A stretch of DNA of 64,000 nucleotides. It comes from Streptomyces sp. NBC_01571 (GTDB lineage Bacteria; Actinomycetota; Actinomycetes; Streptomycetales; Streptomycetaceae). Made by a program: the position numbers and the translations under genes. The stretch is from positions 25,635 to 89,634 of the forward strand of contig NZ_JAPEPZ010000005.1 of the NCBI RefSeq assembly GCF_026339875.1, in the 5' to 3' direction. Under the pieces are notes generated by a model that searched no databases, was not told where the DNA came from, and saw only the letters and a list, made by a program, of their open reading frames with translations. Shown piece after piece: positions 26,075 through 35,017 of the stretch (its first letter is position 1; each line of letters starts with the position of its first letter).

Positions 26075-27259
26075 TCAGGCGGACCGTGTTTGCCCTCCTG
26101 ACTTGTCCCCCACCCGGCTCTTGTAGGCGTGAGCCTCAGCGCAGAGTTCGCCAAGATAGTGCAGCAACGCCCTCGGGTCGGGGTTCACCAGTGCGATACG
26201 GGCGACCGTGCCCACGACCGTCGCATCATCCAGGGACGACGCCCATGCTTCGATCGTTTCTCGGTCAGCGCTCACTGGCGGCATGGAGAGAATTCCGGGA
26301 AGATCACGGCGAGCCAGTGTGGCTTGAATGCTCAAGGTGCCCCGTTCTGCTGCGGGCATGGCACCTGCTGACAGGAGCGCGCGCCGGAGATCGCTGTGTC
26401 CGGTCGTGATGTCGAGCTGGGGCGGGATCGGGGTGCTCTGGCGGGACCCTGTGATGAGGATCGGGATGGCTGTGGTTCGGATCCAGTCTTCGAGGTAGCC
26501 GAGTTCCTTAATCGCGATGGTCCACACTCCGGTATGTGGACGCTGCAGGCAGACGGGCGGGACGATCGAGAGTTCGGTTCTGGTGTTGCGCGGACTGCTG
26601 GCCAGAATGTCTCCGGGCTGGAGGCGAAGGCTATGGCCAGGCTGGGGGTTGCGCTTCAAAGGGAGAGCGACGGTGAGATCGGGGTGTTGGCGGTCGGGAT
26701 AGACGGCGCCGAGGCGGGTGGCGGCGACGGCTGGGGTGCGGTGCTTGGCCAGGTTGGTGTGCTCGGCCAGGAGCCGGAGTGGGTGGTCGTCGACGTCGCG
26801 GCGCTGAAAGGGCTGCAACGCTCGGATCCGCTCCGCGAGCACAGCGCCGGCGGCAAGTGGGGCCAGTCGGCTCCGGCGTCCGTGTGCGAGCCAGGTATCG
26901 AAGCGGGCTGACTCGGTGCAGGCGGGCATTTCAATGCTTCGCGCCTCCTGGTCAGTCAGCCGGCGCTGCAGGAGGTGCTCGACCTCGGCGTACAAGGTGT
27001 GTTCCAGGGCGGCGCGGAGCTGGGTGAGGGCGTCCGCGACAAGGCGGGGCATCAACTCAGGTATCGGCGCGATAGCGGTCACCTTGATGTGAACCCGATC
27101 GCCGTCCACGACCTCCGCGAGGGTCAGCGGGTCCTGGTAGGAGTAGTCATGGACGGTCCGCGTGACGTGGTCGATCAGCTGGTCCACATGGGCCAAGGTG
27201 TACACCACATGCAGTTGGTGGTCCGGTAGCCAGCCGTAGTCTGCGGCGGAAGTCGTCAT
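26075..27259 (-). CDS. HEPN-like protein, 394 aa
   Basis: It starts at ATG 27259. Residues 65-175 show a pattern common in helical proteins with an R-x4-H motif: ALTQLRAALEHTLYAEVEHL (R82, H87), then IRALQPFQRRDVDDHPLRLL and TNLAKHR. This is HEPN-like, a fold used by many toxin and defence RNases, though other helical proteins share the pattern. The C-terminal half is beta-containing and unrecognised. The gene lies 80 bp downstream of the PD-(D/E)XK-like gene in the same direction, so the two may form an operon. Confidence 0.5.
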   Translation of the reverse strand: MTTSAADYGWLPDHQLHVVYTLAHVDQLIDHVTRTVHDYSYQDPLTLAEVVDGDRVHIKVTAIAPIPELMPRLVADALTQLRAALEHTLYAEVEHLLQRRLTDQEARSIEMPACTESARFDTWLAHGRRSRLAPLAAGAVLAERIRALQPFQRRDVDDHPLRLLAEHTNLAKHRTPAVAATRLGAVYPDRQHPDLTVALPLKRNPQPGHSLRLQPGDILASSPRNTRTELSIVPPVCLQRPHTGVWTIAIKELGYLEDWIRTTAIPILITGSRQSTPIPPQLDITTGHSDLRRALLSAGAMPAAERGTLSIQATLARRDLPGILSMPPVSADRETIEAWASSLDDATVVGTVARIALVNPDPRALLHYLGELCAEAHAYKSRVGDKSGGQTRSA

Positions 27260-27339
27260 GACCGGGAGCGTAGCCCCAGCGCACACCTGCTGGCCTGGCA
27301 GTTTTCCTCACGAGCAGTCGCTTGGCGCAGCAATCCAGG

Positions 27340-28674
27340 TCAGTCCCATATCAGGTGCTCGTTGAGGAAGTGCGGCCATGGCTGCCAGCCAGCCGGGCCT
27401 CGGCGGAGAAGCCGTTTGATCCCTTCTGCCCAGGTCGGCAGGTCGGTCAGCTCTAGTAGCAACCGTTCGATCTCCCATCTCGTCATCGTGACGCGGTGCC
27501 CGTAACCCTCCACTTCCACGACAGCTTCGTTCGCGCCCATCTCACTGCCTTCCGGCACGACCCAGCGCGCGTCGATTCCAGCCTTGCGTACCTCTTCGAC
27601 GAAGCCGTCGGAGGATGTCGTGACGGTAAAGACCAGGACATCGGCGATGAGGCCGGCGCACTCTGCTGGTTGGAGCGGATAGATGCCCCATGGCGGCAGC
27701 AACGTGTTGCGGGCAGCTTGGTCCCCGCTGCCGAAGCAGACACGCTGCCCAGTCAGCCTGGTACGGCGGAGCAACGCCGTGTAGGCCGATTCGAACTGCC
27801 GGGTTGCTTCGGGCATCCCCCACCTGTTGCCCGCCACGGAGATATCCATTGCGACCAGGCCGCGCTGCCCGGGCACCCGCATCGTCTTCAGGCCGTCCTG
27901 GTGGGCGAATGCGAAGGCATCGCGGAGGGTGTCCAGGTGAGCCTTGTAGGGAACTCCGGTGGCAAAGAAGTGGGCCTTCTCGTGCCCCGACAGAGGCCCA
28001 TTCGTATGGAGGGCATCAGCCGCCATCCGCGTGCGGACGAGCTGCGCGCTCTCCCGCCGCCGCGGGTTCGTCTTGAGTTCGTACAGCAAGATCTCCTGCT
28101 CGCCGTCTTCCCGGGGGTTGTCGAACACGGTCACGTCGCCGATGCGCAGGCAGTTGGTGAGGTCGTGGAGCATCGCGAAACGGCGGTGCTCGCTCCACTG
28201 CTCCTGCGCGAACTGAATCTCGTGGACCGTTCCCTCCTTGCTGAGGGTCATCGGGCCGGGCGACTCGTTGCGGCGCAGCGCGAGAATGTAGCGGCGGTCG
28301 TAGCCAAACGCGCGCCAGGCCATGGCGTCGCCGATGGACCGCAGCTGCCGGCCGACGCGCTCAAGGACATCTGACTCCAGGCGCCAATCCTCGATGTCGT
28401 ACCGATCACCGGCAACGAGCTCGGGAGCATCGGCGGGAAGACGGGCGCCCTTCCTCAGCCGCTTGATGACCCGAGACCGCTGTGCCCGTGCCTCGTTGGC
28501 TGCGAGAGTGGCAACGAGGAGTCGCTCCTGGAAGGCCACGAAGTCCTCGGGGCTGTGGCACTGACGCAAGTCGCTGATAAAACTGACCAGCCGTTCACCA
28601 GTCTCCCGGTGAAACGGATGCTTCACCAGTGCGTCCAGCCGGTCGGGCGGCATGTCGGTCAACATCACAGGCAT
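27340..28674 (-). CDS. Putative PD-(D/E)XK nuclease-like protein
   Basis: A 444-residue protein from ATG 28674; the longer frame upstream lacks natural sequence. The first half is helical. Residues 176-205 read CLRIGDVTVFDN, then EQEILLYELKTNPRR, which fits the PD-(D/E)XK nuclease core: Asp180, then Glu199-x-Lys201 on a hydrophobic strand. The C-terminal part has a second alpha-beta region (AGLIADVLVFTVTTSSDGFV). No characterised family is recognised. It is followed by the HEPN-like gene, so a two-gene defence or toxin-type module is possible. Confidence 0.5.
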   Translation of the reverse strand: MPVMLTDMPPDRLDALVKHPFHRETGERLVSFISDLRQCHSPEDFVAFQERLLVATLAANEARAQRSRVIKRLRKGARLPADAPELVAGDRYDIEDWRLESDVLERVGRQLRSIGDAMAWRAFGYDRRYILALRRNESPGPMTLSKEGTVHEIQFAQEQWSEHRRFAMLHDLTNCLRIGDVTVFDNPREDGEQEILLYELKTNPRRRESAQLVRTRMAADALHTNGPLSGHEKAHFFATGVPYKAHLDTLRDAFAFAHQDGLKTMRVPGQRGLVAMDISVAGNRWGMPEATRQFESAYTALLRRTRLTGQRVCFGSGDQAARNTLLPPWGIYPLQPAECAGLIADVLVFTVTTSSDGFVEEVRKAGIDARWVVPEGSEMGANEAVVEVEGYGHRVTMTRWEIERLLLELTDLPTWAEGIKRLLRRGPAGWQPWPHFLNEHLIWD

Positions 28675-28844
28675 GGTCCTATTTTGCAGATCGGATTCTG
28701 CCACGGTTCCAGGATCAACGAGGCCCTCGACGGCGCTCGCCAGTGGCGGACGAATGCGCAGGTCGGGGGCAGGATGAGCGCCCTGCAGCGACTTCGTCGG
28801 CACCGCACGGGAATGAGAGGCCGCAGTGACCTTTGCTCAGGTGC

Positions 28845-29246
28845 TCAGGCTGCGGTCTCGTAGGACCACGGGCGAACGCAGGTGTAGCCAGGAGGAAGGT
28901 CGCAGCCCCTCAGCTCCCTATACCTCGCGTTGGCCTCCCCGCTGGCTTGCTGACCATCGGGGAGCCTCCGCAGGAAGGGATCACGGTCAGGGTCAAAGAA
29001 GGAGCGACGAGGCTCGTCCGTGGCGTCACGGTCGAAGACCGGCTCGCAATCCCCGGTGCCCTCGGCGTCGTACCTCCCGCCGACCTGCCTCTCATGGCGG
29101 TGAGCGACCACAATCAGGCCCAGGCCCACGGCTAGAGTCAAGCCGAGGGCGACGCGGACCTTCGGCTTGTGCTTCGCATACCAGGTCTTCGTCTTCTCGG
29201 CGAAGGAGGTGGGCTCGCCGTCCTCGGGCGGAGTGGAGTCATTCAC
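28845..29246 (-). CDS. Single-pass membrane protein, 133 aa
   Basis: It starts at GTG 29246, ahead of NDSTPPEDGEPTSFAEKTKT. One membrane helix (VALGLTLAVGLGLIVVA) is preceded by a basic KHKPKVR, so the N-terminus is predicted to be inside. The extracytoplasmic part is acidic and Arg-rich with three cysteines (CEPVF, CDLPPGYTC) that could form disulfides. Function unknown. An upstream start at 29276 would add ten residues. Confidence 0.55.
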   Translation of the reverse strand: MNDSTPPEDGEPTSFAEKTKTWYAKHKPKVRVALGLTLAVGLGLIVVAHRHERQVGGRYDAEGTGDCEPVFDRDATDEPRRSFFDPDRDPFLRRLPDGQQASGEANARYRELRGCDLPPGYTCVRPWSYETAA

Positions 29247-29310
29247 CTGCACAGACTTACCGGACCCACTCCTCAACTGTCAGGTAATCGGCCGACATCG
29301 CCCAACAATT

Positions 29311-30194
29311 TCAGTGGCGCTCACCATTTCCGTGACCAGACCGGCCCAGGACGGTGCGGCAAGGCTCGCTGAAAGGGACCTCGGCCGCCGACACCAGCAC
29401 GTACCGCGGAACAAAAGACACCCACTGATACCACTGCCCGACAGGTCGGGAGGCTTCCGTCTGTTGAACGACCCCGAACGACGTCAGGCCCGCCACCGCA
29501 CACTGGCGGTCTGACGCGCCGTCTACCTGAGTCTGGAGGATCTGGTAGACCGCGCCGTTCGTGTCCCTGCTGCATCGCCGCACGCCACAAGGCCTGGCCG
29601 TAGCCGCGGCCGTGGTGTTGCGGGAGCACGCCGAAGTACTGCGGCAGGAGGCGGACCATCCCGGTGGCGTCGGGCATGATCTCCATCGGGCCGATGGCGC
29701 CGGCCACCCGGCCGTCGTGCAGCACGCTGAGGACCGGTCCGACGTTCCCGGCACGCATCTGCTCGTACAGGAACGCGAACCCGTCTGCGCCATCGCGTCG
29801 GCGAACTCCCCGAACCCGCGGGGAGCAGGTGGTGCTCCTGGACCGGGAGCCCGGGTGCCGGGCCAGCCCCGGACGTGAAGTCCTTGAGCTGTACGCGGGT
29901 TCCGCTCTTTGCGAGTGCTTCGGGGCGGTCGGGCGCGACGAAGGAGACGACCCGGGCCCGTACTGCGGCGTGGGCGTGGACGAGCTGCCGGGCGAGGTTT
30001 GCGGCGTCGGCCAGGCTGTCCGGGTCGGTCGCGTATGCATGGACGTGGACCGTGCGAGCTCCCCGGCCCAGGAGCGTCGGCACGAGAGCCCGCCGGCGGT
30101 CGTGCTCGATCGCGTCGACCAGGACGCACTCCGTCTTCCGGTCGGACCACCTGCGGTCTTTGTCGTGGGGGAGGAACCGGTCTGTCCTGGCCAT
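29311..30194 (-). pseudogene. Frameshifted GNAT-type acetyltransferase
   Basis: Three frames together encode one protein. The first starts at ATG 30194 with ARTDRFLPHDKDRRWSDRK and VHVHAYATDPDSLADAANLA up to QLKDFTS. The second has FAFLYEQMRAGNVGPVLSVL, FGVLPQHHGRGYGQALWRAA (acetyl-CoA loop) and breaks after QQGHERR. The third has GAVYQILQTQVDGASDRQCA and GLTSFGVVQQTEA. At least two frameshifts are needed, so the gene is broken unless the sequence is faulty. The ancestor had an N-terminal extension before its GNAT domain. Confidence 0.65.
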
Positions 30195-30372
30195 CTCCAC
30201 CACCGCTTCCCCCGTTCCAGCCGCCGGGACCAAGAGAGGACGGCCAGCGTTCGGCCCTGGGCTGGTGGCTGCGCAGCGTCCGACGCCGCCGTAACTGACG
30301 TCGTGGCAGCCTGGTGTGTAGGGATCCTATTCTTCCCTGGAGTGGTTGGCCTGGCTGAGCGAGGAGTGAGCG

Positions 30373-31011
30373 GTGAGCAGGGGGGCTTCCTCGATTGGCT
30401 CAGGTGGGGGCGGCACGATCTATGAGTACCGGGTTGCGGCACTGGATCTGGTTGGCCTGCTGTGTGGTGTGCAGGTTCCCGGTCTCGATGTGGTGCCGGA
30501 CTCGGTCTGCCTGCAGAAGGCCAACGACTTCCCGTTGGACGACGTCGTCGTCCTCAACCGCCAGGGCTCCTACGAGCTGGCCGTACAGCGCCAGGTCAAG
30601 CGCACGCTTGAGATGGTGTCCAGTAGTGGCCCGTGGCGCAAGACGATGGGCCAGTGCTTGGCAAGTCTGGAGTCCTTCGGCGACGAGATCGACGCTGACC
30701 GGCACCGTCTCGGCTTGACTGCCTCCGGACCTACAACTGGCCTGGAAGCATTGCGAGATCTGGCTGCATCCGCTGCTGCACAAAAAAGTGTGGCTGACTT
30801 CCTGCAAGAGATGCCCCGCCTGGGCCAGGCCTATCACCGTGTGTGGAAGCACCTGACGCAAACTGTCAGTGATCTCCTCGCAGAGTCCGACGACAACGCT
30901 CCGGAACAGGAGTTGGTGCATCGCAGCGCCTACCGGATTGCTCGCCGTCTCGTCGTCCAGATCGAGCCCACCGAGCAGATCAGTCCTCGCTACCCTCTCT
31001 GTCAGCCTTGG
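30373..31011 (+). pseudogene. 5' part of STAND NTPase gene with N-terminal nuclease-like domain
   Basis: It opens at GTG 30373 behind GCGAGGAG. GGGGTIYEYRVAALDLVGLL, then FPLDDVVVLNRQGSYELAVQ and RQVKRTLE, resembles the PD-(D/E)XK-type effector domain (Cap4/DUF4297-like) at the N-terminus of some antiviral STAND proteins: Asp in LDDVVV and a QxK-type ending in QVK. A helical region follows. Coding breaks off at the IS3 element (start 31012), whose TGG target duplication is 31009-31011. The remainder of the gene resumes at 32498. Confidence 0.6.
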
Positions 31012-31071
31012 GTGAGACGTCCCGCTTCGTCGGGTTAGCCTGAGAGGGCACGACAGGAGAACCACCCCTTC

Positions 31072-31455
31072 ATGACCAGCACCAACCCTGCCGGACTCGA
31101 CCCGGCCGCGCGGCCGAAGCGTCGCACCTTCAGCCCCGAGTACAAGCTGCGGATCGTGGCCGAGTACGACGCCGCACCCCACAACGAGAAGGGTGCGGTC
31201 CTGCGCCGCGAACGCCTGTACCACTCGCACGTCAAGGAATGGCGGGGCGCGCGGGACGCCGGGGCCCTGGAGAGCCTGGTTGACAAGCGCACCAGCCCGG
31301 CGAGGCCGAAGAGGTCCGCAGCCGAGGCGGAGAACGAGAGGCTGCGCCGCCGGGTGGAACGGCTGGAGAAGGAACTGGCCCGGAACAAGGCTGCGCTGGA
31401 GGTCATGGGAAAAGCTTCTGCGCTCTTGGAAATGATCTCCGAGGGCGCGGACTGA
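31072..31455 (+). CDS. IS3-family transposase OrfA
   Basis: 127 residues. KRRTFSPEYKLRIVAEYDAA begins the helix-turn-helix that recognises the IS ends, and the C-terminus is a leucine-zipper-like coiled coil (ENERLRRRVERLEKELARNK). It precedes orfB by 17 bp rather than overlapping it. Confidence 0.85.
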   Translation: MTSTNPAGLDPAARPKRRTFSPEYKLRIVAEYDAAPHNEKGAVLRRERLYHSHVKEWRGARDAGALESLVDKRTSPARPKRSAAEAENERLRRRVERLEKELARNKAALEVMGKASALLEMISEGAD

Positions 31456-31472
31456 ACGCTGCCGCCGAACCG

Positions 31473-32480
31473 GTGGTCGACGACGCGTTCACCGGCGTCG
31501 AGTACGAGCTCGGTGTCACGGCGGCCTGCCGGCTGACCGGCCGTTCTCGGGCCACCCACTACCGCCGCCTGCGGCCCCCGTCCGAGCGAAAGCCCAGGAA
31601 ACCGCAGGTCCAGCCCTCGTCCCTCACACCGGAGGAACGGGCGGCGGTCCTGGAGCTGATGAACTCGGGCGAGTACGCCGAGCTGCCGCCCGCGCAGATC
31701 TGGGCCCGCGAGCTGGATGCCGGGCGCTACCACTGTTCGGTCTCCACGATGTACCGGATCCTGCGCGAGAAGGGGCAGTCCGGCGACCGCCGCCGCCAGG
31801 CCACCCACCCGGCGAAGACGGTGCCCGAGCTGGTCGCCACCGGGCCCTCGCAGGTGTTCACCTGGGACATCACCAAGGCGGCCGGGCCCGCCAAGGGCGT
31901 CTGGTATCACGCCTACGTCATCATCGACATCTTCAGCCGCTACATCGTCGGCCATACCGTCGAGGCCGCCGAATCAGCGGTGCGGGCCGAGGAGTTGATC
32001 CGGGAGACCATCGCCGGCAACGGCATCGTGCCCGAGACCGTGCACGCCGACCGCGGCACGTCGATGACCTCCAAGAAGGTCTCTCAACTGCTGATCGACC
32101 TCGGGGTGACGAGGTCGCACTCAAGGCCGAAGGTCTCCAACGACAACCCCTACAGCGAGGCCCACTTCAAGACCGTGAAGTACATGTCCGACTACCCCGA
32201 GCGGTTCGATTCGCTGGCCCATGCCCGCGAGTGGTTCGATGCGTTCATCGCGTACTACAACCACGAACACCGACATTCGGGCATCGGCTGGCATACACCC
32301 GCCAGCGTGCACTTCGGCACCGCCGAGGAGGTCCGAGACCAGCGGGCCGTCACCCTCGCCGACGCATACGCCCGCCATCCCGAACGCTTCGGCAGACGCC
32401 CCCGACCACCACGGATACCCCAGCAGGCGTGGATCAACGACCCGGCCAAGCGCCGCGACCCCGCACCACAAACCTCATAG
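31473..32480 (+). CDS. IS3-family transposase OrfB (rve integrase core)
   Basis: 335 residues with an HTH_21-type N-terminus (LPPAQIWARELDAGRYHCSV) and the retroviral-integrase core. The catalytic Asp is in FTWDITKAAG, the second Asp in VHADRGTSMTSK and the Glu in NPYSEAHFKTVKY, with the usual FIAYYNHEHRHSGIGWHTPA tail. It appears intact. Whether it is made alone or as an OrfAB frameshift fusion cannot be settled. Confidence 0.88.
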   Translation: MVDDAFTGVEYELGVTAACRLTGRSRATHYRRLRPPSERKPRKPQVQPSSLTPEERAAVLELMNSGEYAELPPAQIWARELDAGRYHCSVSTMYRILREKGQSGDRRRQATHPAKTVPELVATGPSQVFTWDITKAAGPAKGVWYHAYVIIDIFSRYIVGHTVEAAESAVRAEELIRETIAGNGIVPETVHADRGTSMTSKKVSQLLIDLGVTRSHSRPKVSNDNPYSEAHFKTVKYMSDYPERFDSLAHAREWFDAFIAYYNHEHRHSGIGWHTPASVHFGTAEEVRDQRAVTLADAYARHPERFGRRPRPPRIPQQAWINDPAKRRDPAPQTS

Positions 32481-32497
32481 CGTCACGACCGTCTCAC

Positions 32498-34799
32498 TGG
32501 ACTTGAAATCTTCCGCTACCCCGCTCTGTGCGCCGCGCTGCAGGAACGGGTGCTACACGCGGACACTGGGGTAGACGCCGCTGGAGTGTTCCGGATGGTC
32601 GAGGAGCTTGCCCAGGAGTGGGGTCCACGGGGCGGTGCGATCGACGCTGCCATGCTGCGTAACCGGCTGCGTGCAAGGGGCGTCGCGCTTCGTGGCGATC
32701 CGCCGGCCCGGTCTGCCGTGGTGGTCCGCCAACGCGATGAACAGCCTGGGGCGGAAAAGCTCAGCCAGGCAGCACAGGTGCAGACCCTAACCAGCCGCCC
32801 CGGCCGTCCCGCGCGGTCGGATGTGATCGGAGAACTGCAGCCCTCCGATGCGCTGCGCTTGGAAGTACACCCTGCTGTGGATGCGGATGTCGGATCCGGT
32901 GCGCTCGCTGCGCTTCCTCCCTACATTGCACGCCCTGATGGCCTGGACGGCCGGCTGCGGCGCATGGTGGCTCAGTCGGCCAACGGGAGCCGCCTGGTAA
33001 TGGTGGTGGGCGGGTCCTCCACCGGGAAAACACGAGCCTGCTGGGAAGCGGTGCGGGCCGAACTCGCCTCTTGGCGCATTGTGCATCCGCTGGCTCCGGA
33101 CCGGCCCGCAGCTCTCCTGCGCGCCTTGCAGGATGACGTGCTGGAGCCGCACACGGTGCTGTGGCTGAACGAAGCCCAGTTGTATCTCATGGTGAAGGAC
33201 TACACGACCCAGGTTGCATCAGCACTTCAGGCCCTTTTGACGGACAGCCAGCGCGGCCCCGTTCTAGTCCTGGGCACCATGTGGCCGACGTACTGGAACC
33301 ACCTGGCGGACGAACCGGCGGAGGAGGACGAACTGCACGACGGAATGGGCGCCGTGCATCAGCTTTCCGATCTTGCCCTGACCATCACGATGCCTCCCGC
33401 GTTCAATGCGCGAGAACTGGCTGCTGCTGCAGCGCTAGTCGCCTCTGACCCGCGCCTGAGACTGGCTCGAAGTCGTGCCGCCAGCGGACGCATCACTCAG
33501 TTCCTGGCCGGCGCCCCGCACCTGGTGCGCCGATACGAACAGTCCGATGGGGCCGCTCGCGCCATCCTTCATGCCGCCATGGACGCGCGCCGATGCGGAC
33601 ACGGACCACTGCTGACCGAAGAATTCCTACGGACCGCAGCCGAGGGCTATATCGATGAGGCCACATGGCACACGCTGGACGAGGGCTGGTTCACCGCCAG
33701 CCTGGCCGAGGTCCTCAAGCCGCGCCGTAAGCTGCCAGGGCCGCTGACACGGTACCGGCCCCGTCCAGGTGAGCCATCCCCGGATAGCCCGTTGTACCAG
33801 CTGGCTGACATCCTTCACGAGAAGAGCCGGACAACCAGGAAAAGGAAGCCTCCTGCCTCCTCTCTGTGGGTCGCGGCAGCGACACACTCCCGCACGGACG
33901 CTGATATGCGGGAACTCGCTGAGGCTGCGCGCACTCACCAGGCGGACTGTGAGGCGCTATATCTGAGGGCAGCCTCGGGTAGTGACGCCTCCTTGCTCAC
34001 GTGGTTCATCCGCCGCCTCATCGCCCTCAAGCAGTTCCGACGTGCGGAAGAACTCATCGAAGAGCGTTGTCTCTCCGGATTACTTCTCGGCGAGCTCTCC
34101 TCAGCTGTTGGCCTTTCTGGACAGTACGGGGACAGTGAACGCCTGGCCCGCCGGGCGTTCGCCGTCAGCGGTGACCGATACGGTCACCGTCGCCTGACCC
34201 ACCACCTGCTGAGTCTGGGCATGCGCCGCGATGCGACACGCCTCTACTCCTGGGCCGCCGACCACGGCGACCCGTCGGCTGCTCGTTGGCTCGTCGGGCA
34301 CTACGAGGCCCAAGGCGACCGGATCACCGCAGAACAGCTGGCGTGCGCCGCTCTCACACAGCACAGTAGCCCCGCCGCCCTTCTCGCCCTGGCTCGGTCC
34401 CGTGTTGCTGCCGGAGAAGTCACCGACGCGGCGAGACTGTGCCAGATCATTGCTGACCGTGGCCATGCCGACGTCCTCGTCGCGCGCGCACGCGAGAGTT
34501 CAGACCACCGGGATCACGCCGCCGCGCTGTGCTTCTACCGTGCTGCTGCCGCGGTCGAGCACCCCAAGGCCCTGGAGTGGATGTCATGGCGCTGTGATGG
34601 GCAAGGCGACCGCCAGGGCGCTGAAGACCTGGCACACGCCGCAGCCGGACGCGGCAACAGCCACGCCCTGCACGGCCTCGCCCACCTCAGATTTGCCAAG
34701 GGCCATCTCCAGGACGCCGAACGCCTGAACCGCGCTGCCGCACAAGCAGGATCACTGTCCGCCCGTGAATGGCTCGCCCGTAGAAGCCTGTTCGCATAA
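32498..34799 (+). pseudogene. 3' part of STAND NTPase gene (P-loop plus TPR repeats)
   Basis: Translation resumes as LEIFRYPALCAALQERVLHA and runs uninterrupted to the TAA at 34799. The NTPase has Walker A GGSSTGKTRACWEAV and a Walker B-like VLWLNEAQLYL. After a helical middle, the C-terminus is a series of TPR/Sel1-like repeats (for example AALCFYRAAAAVEHPKALEW and LAHAAAGRGNSHALHGLAHL). Nuclease-like domain, STAND ATPase and TPR sensor is the plan of Avs antiphage proteins. A TTG- or GTG-initiated fragment could still be made, but without the effector domain. The two halves are offset by one frame at the IS junction, so a second lesion probably exists near 30960-31008. Confidence 0.65.
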
Positions 34800-35017
34800 A
34801 GCCCGCGCCGACGCGATCTCACGCCGCCAGGCCGGGTGCCGGCCCCTCACCCGTTATCCGGCGTGTCGTGCCCTTGAACTGTCGACGGTCGCGTAATACG
34901 TGACCGCTCACATGAACTTCGTCCTCACCTGGGCAGTCCTCCGCACCATGGGCATCCGGCCGGCCTGGATCACTGCTCTGCTCGGCACCGGCATCGGCTG
35001 GTATCTGGTCCAGAGCA

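Larger units (their letters stand above)
31012..32497 (+). mobile_element. IS3-family insertion sequence, 1486 bp
   Basis: The ends are inverted repeats GTGAGACG (31012-31019) and CGTCTCAC (32490-32497), flanked by TGG on both sides (31009-31011 and 32498-32500), a 3-bp target duplication as expected for IS3. It carries orfA and orfB transposase genes in the plus direction. It disrupts a STAND NTPase gene. Confidence 0.75.
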
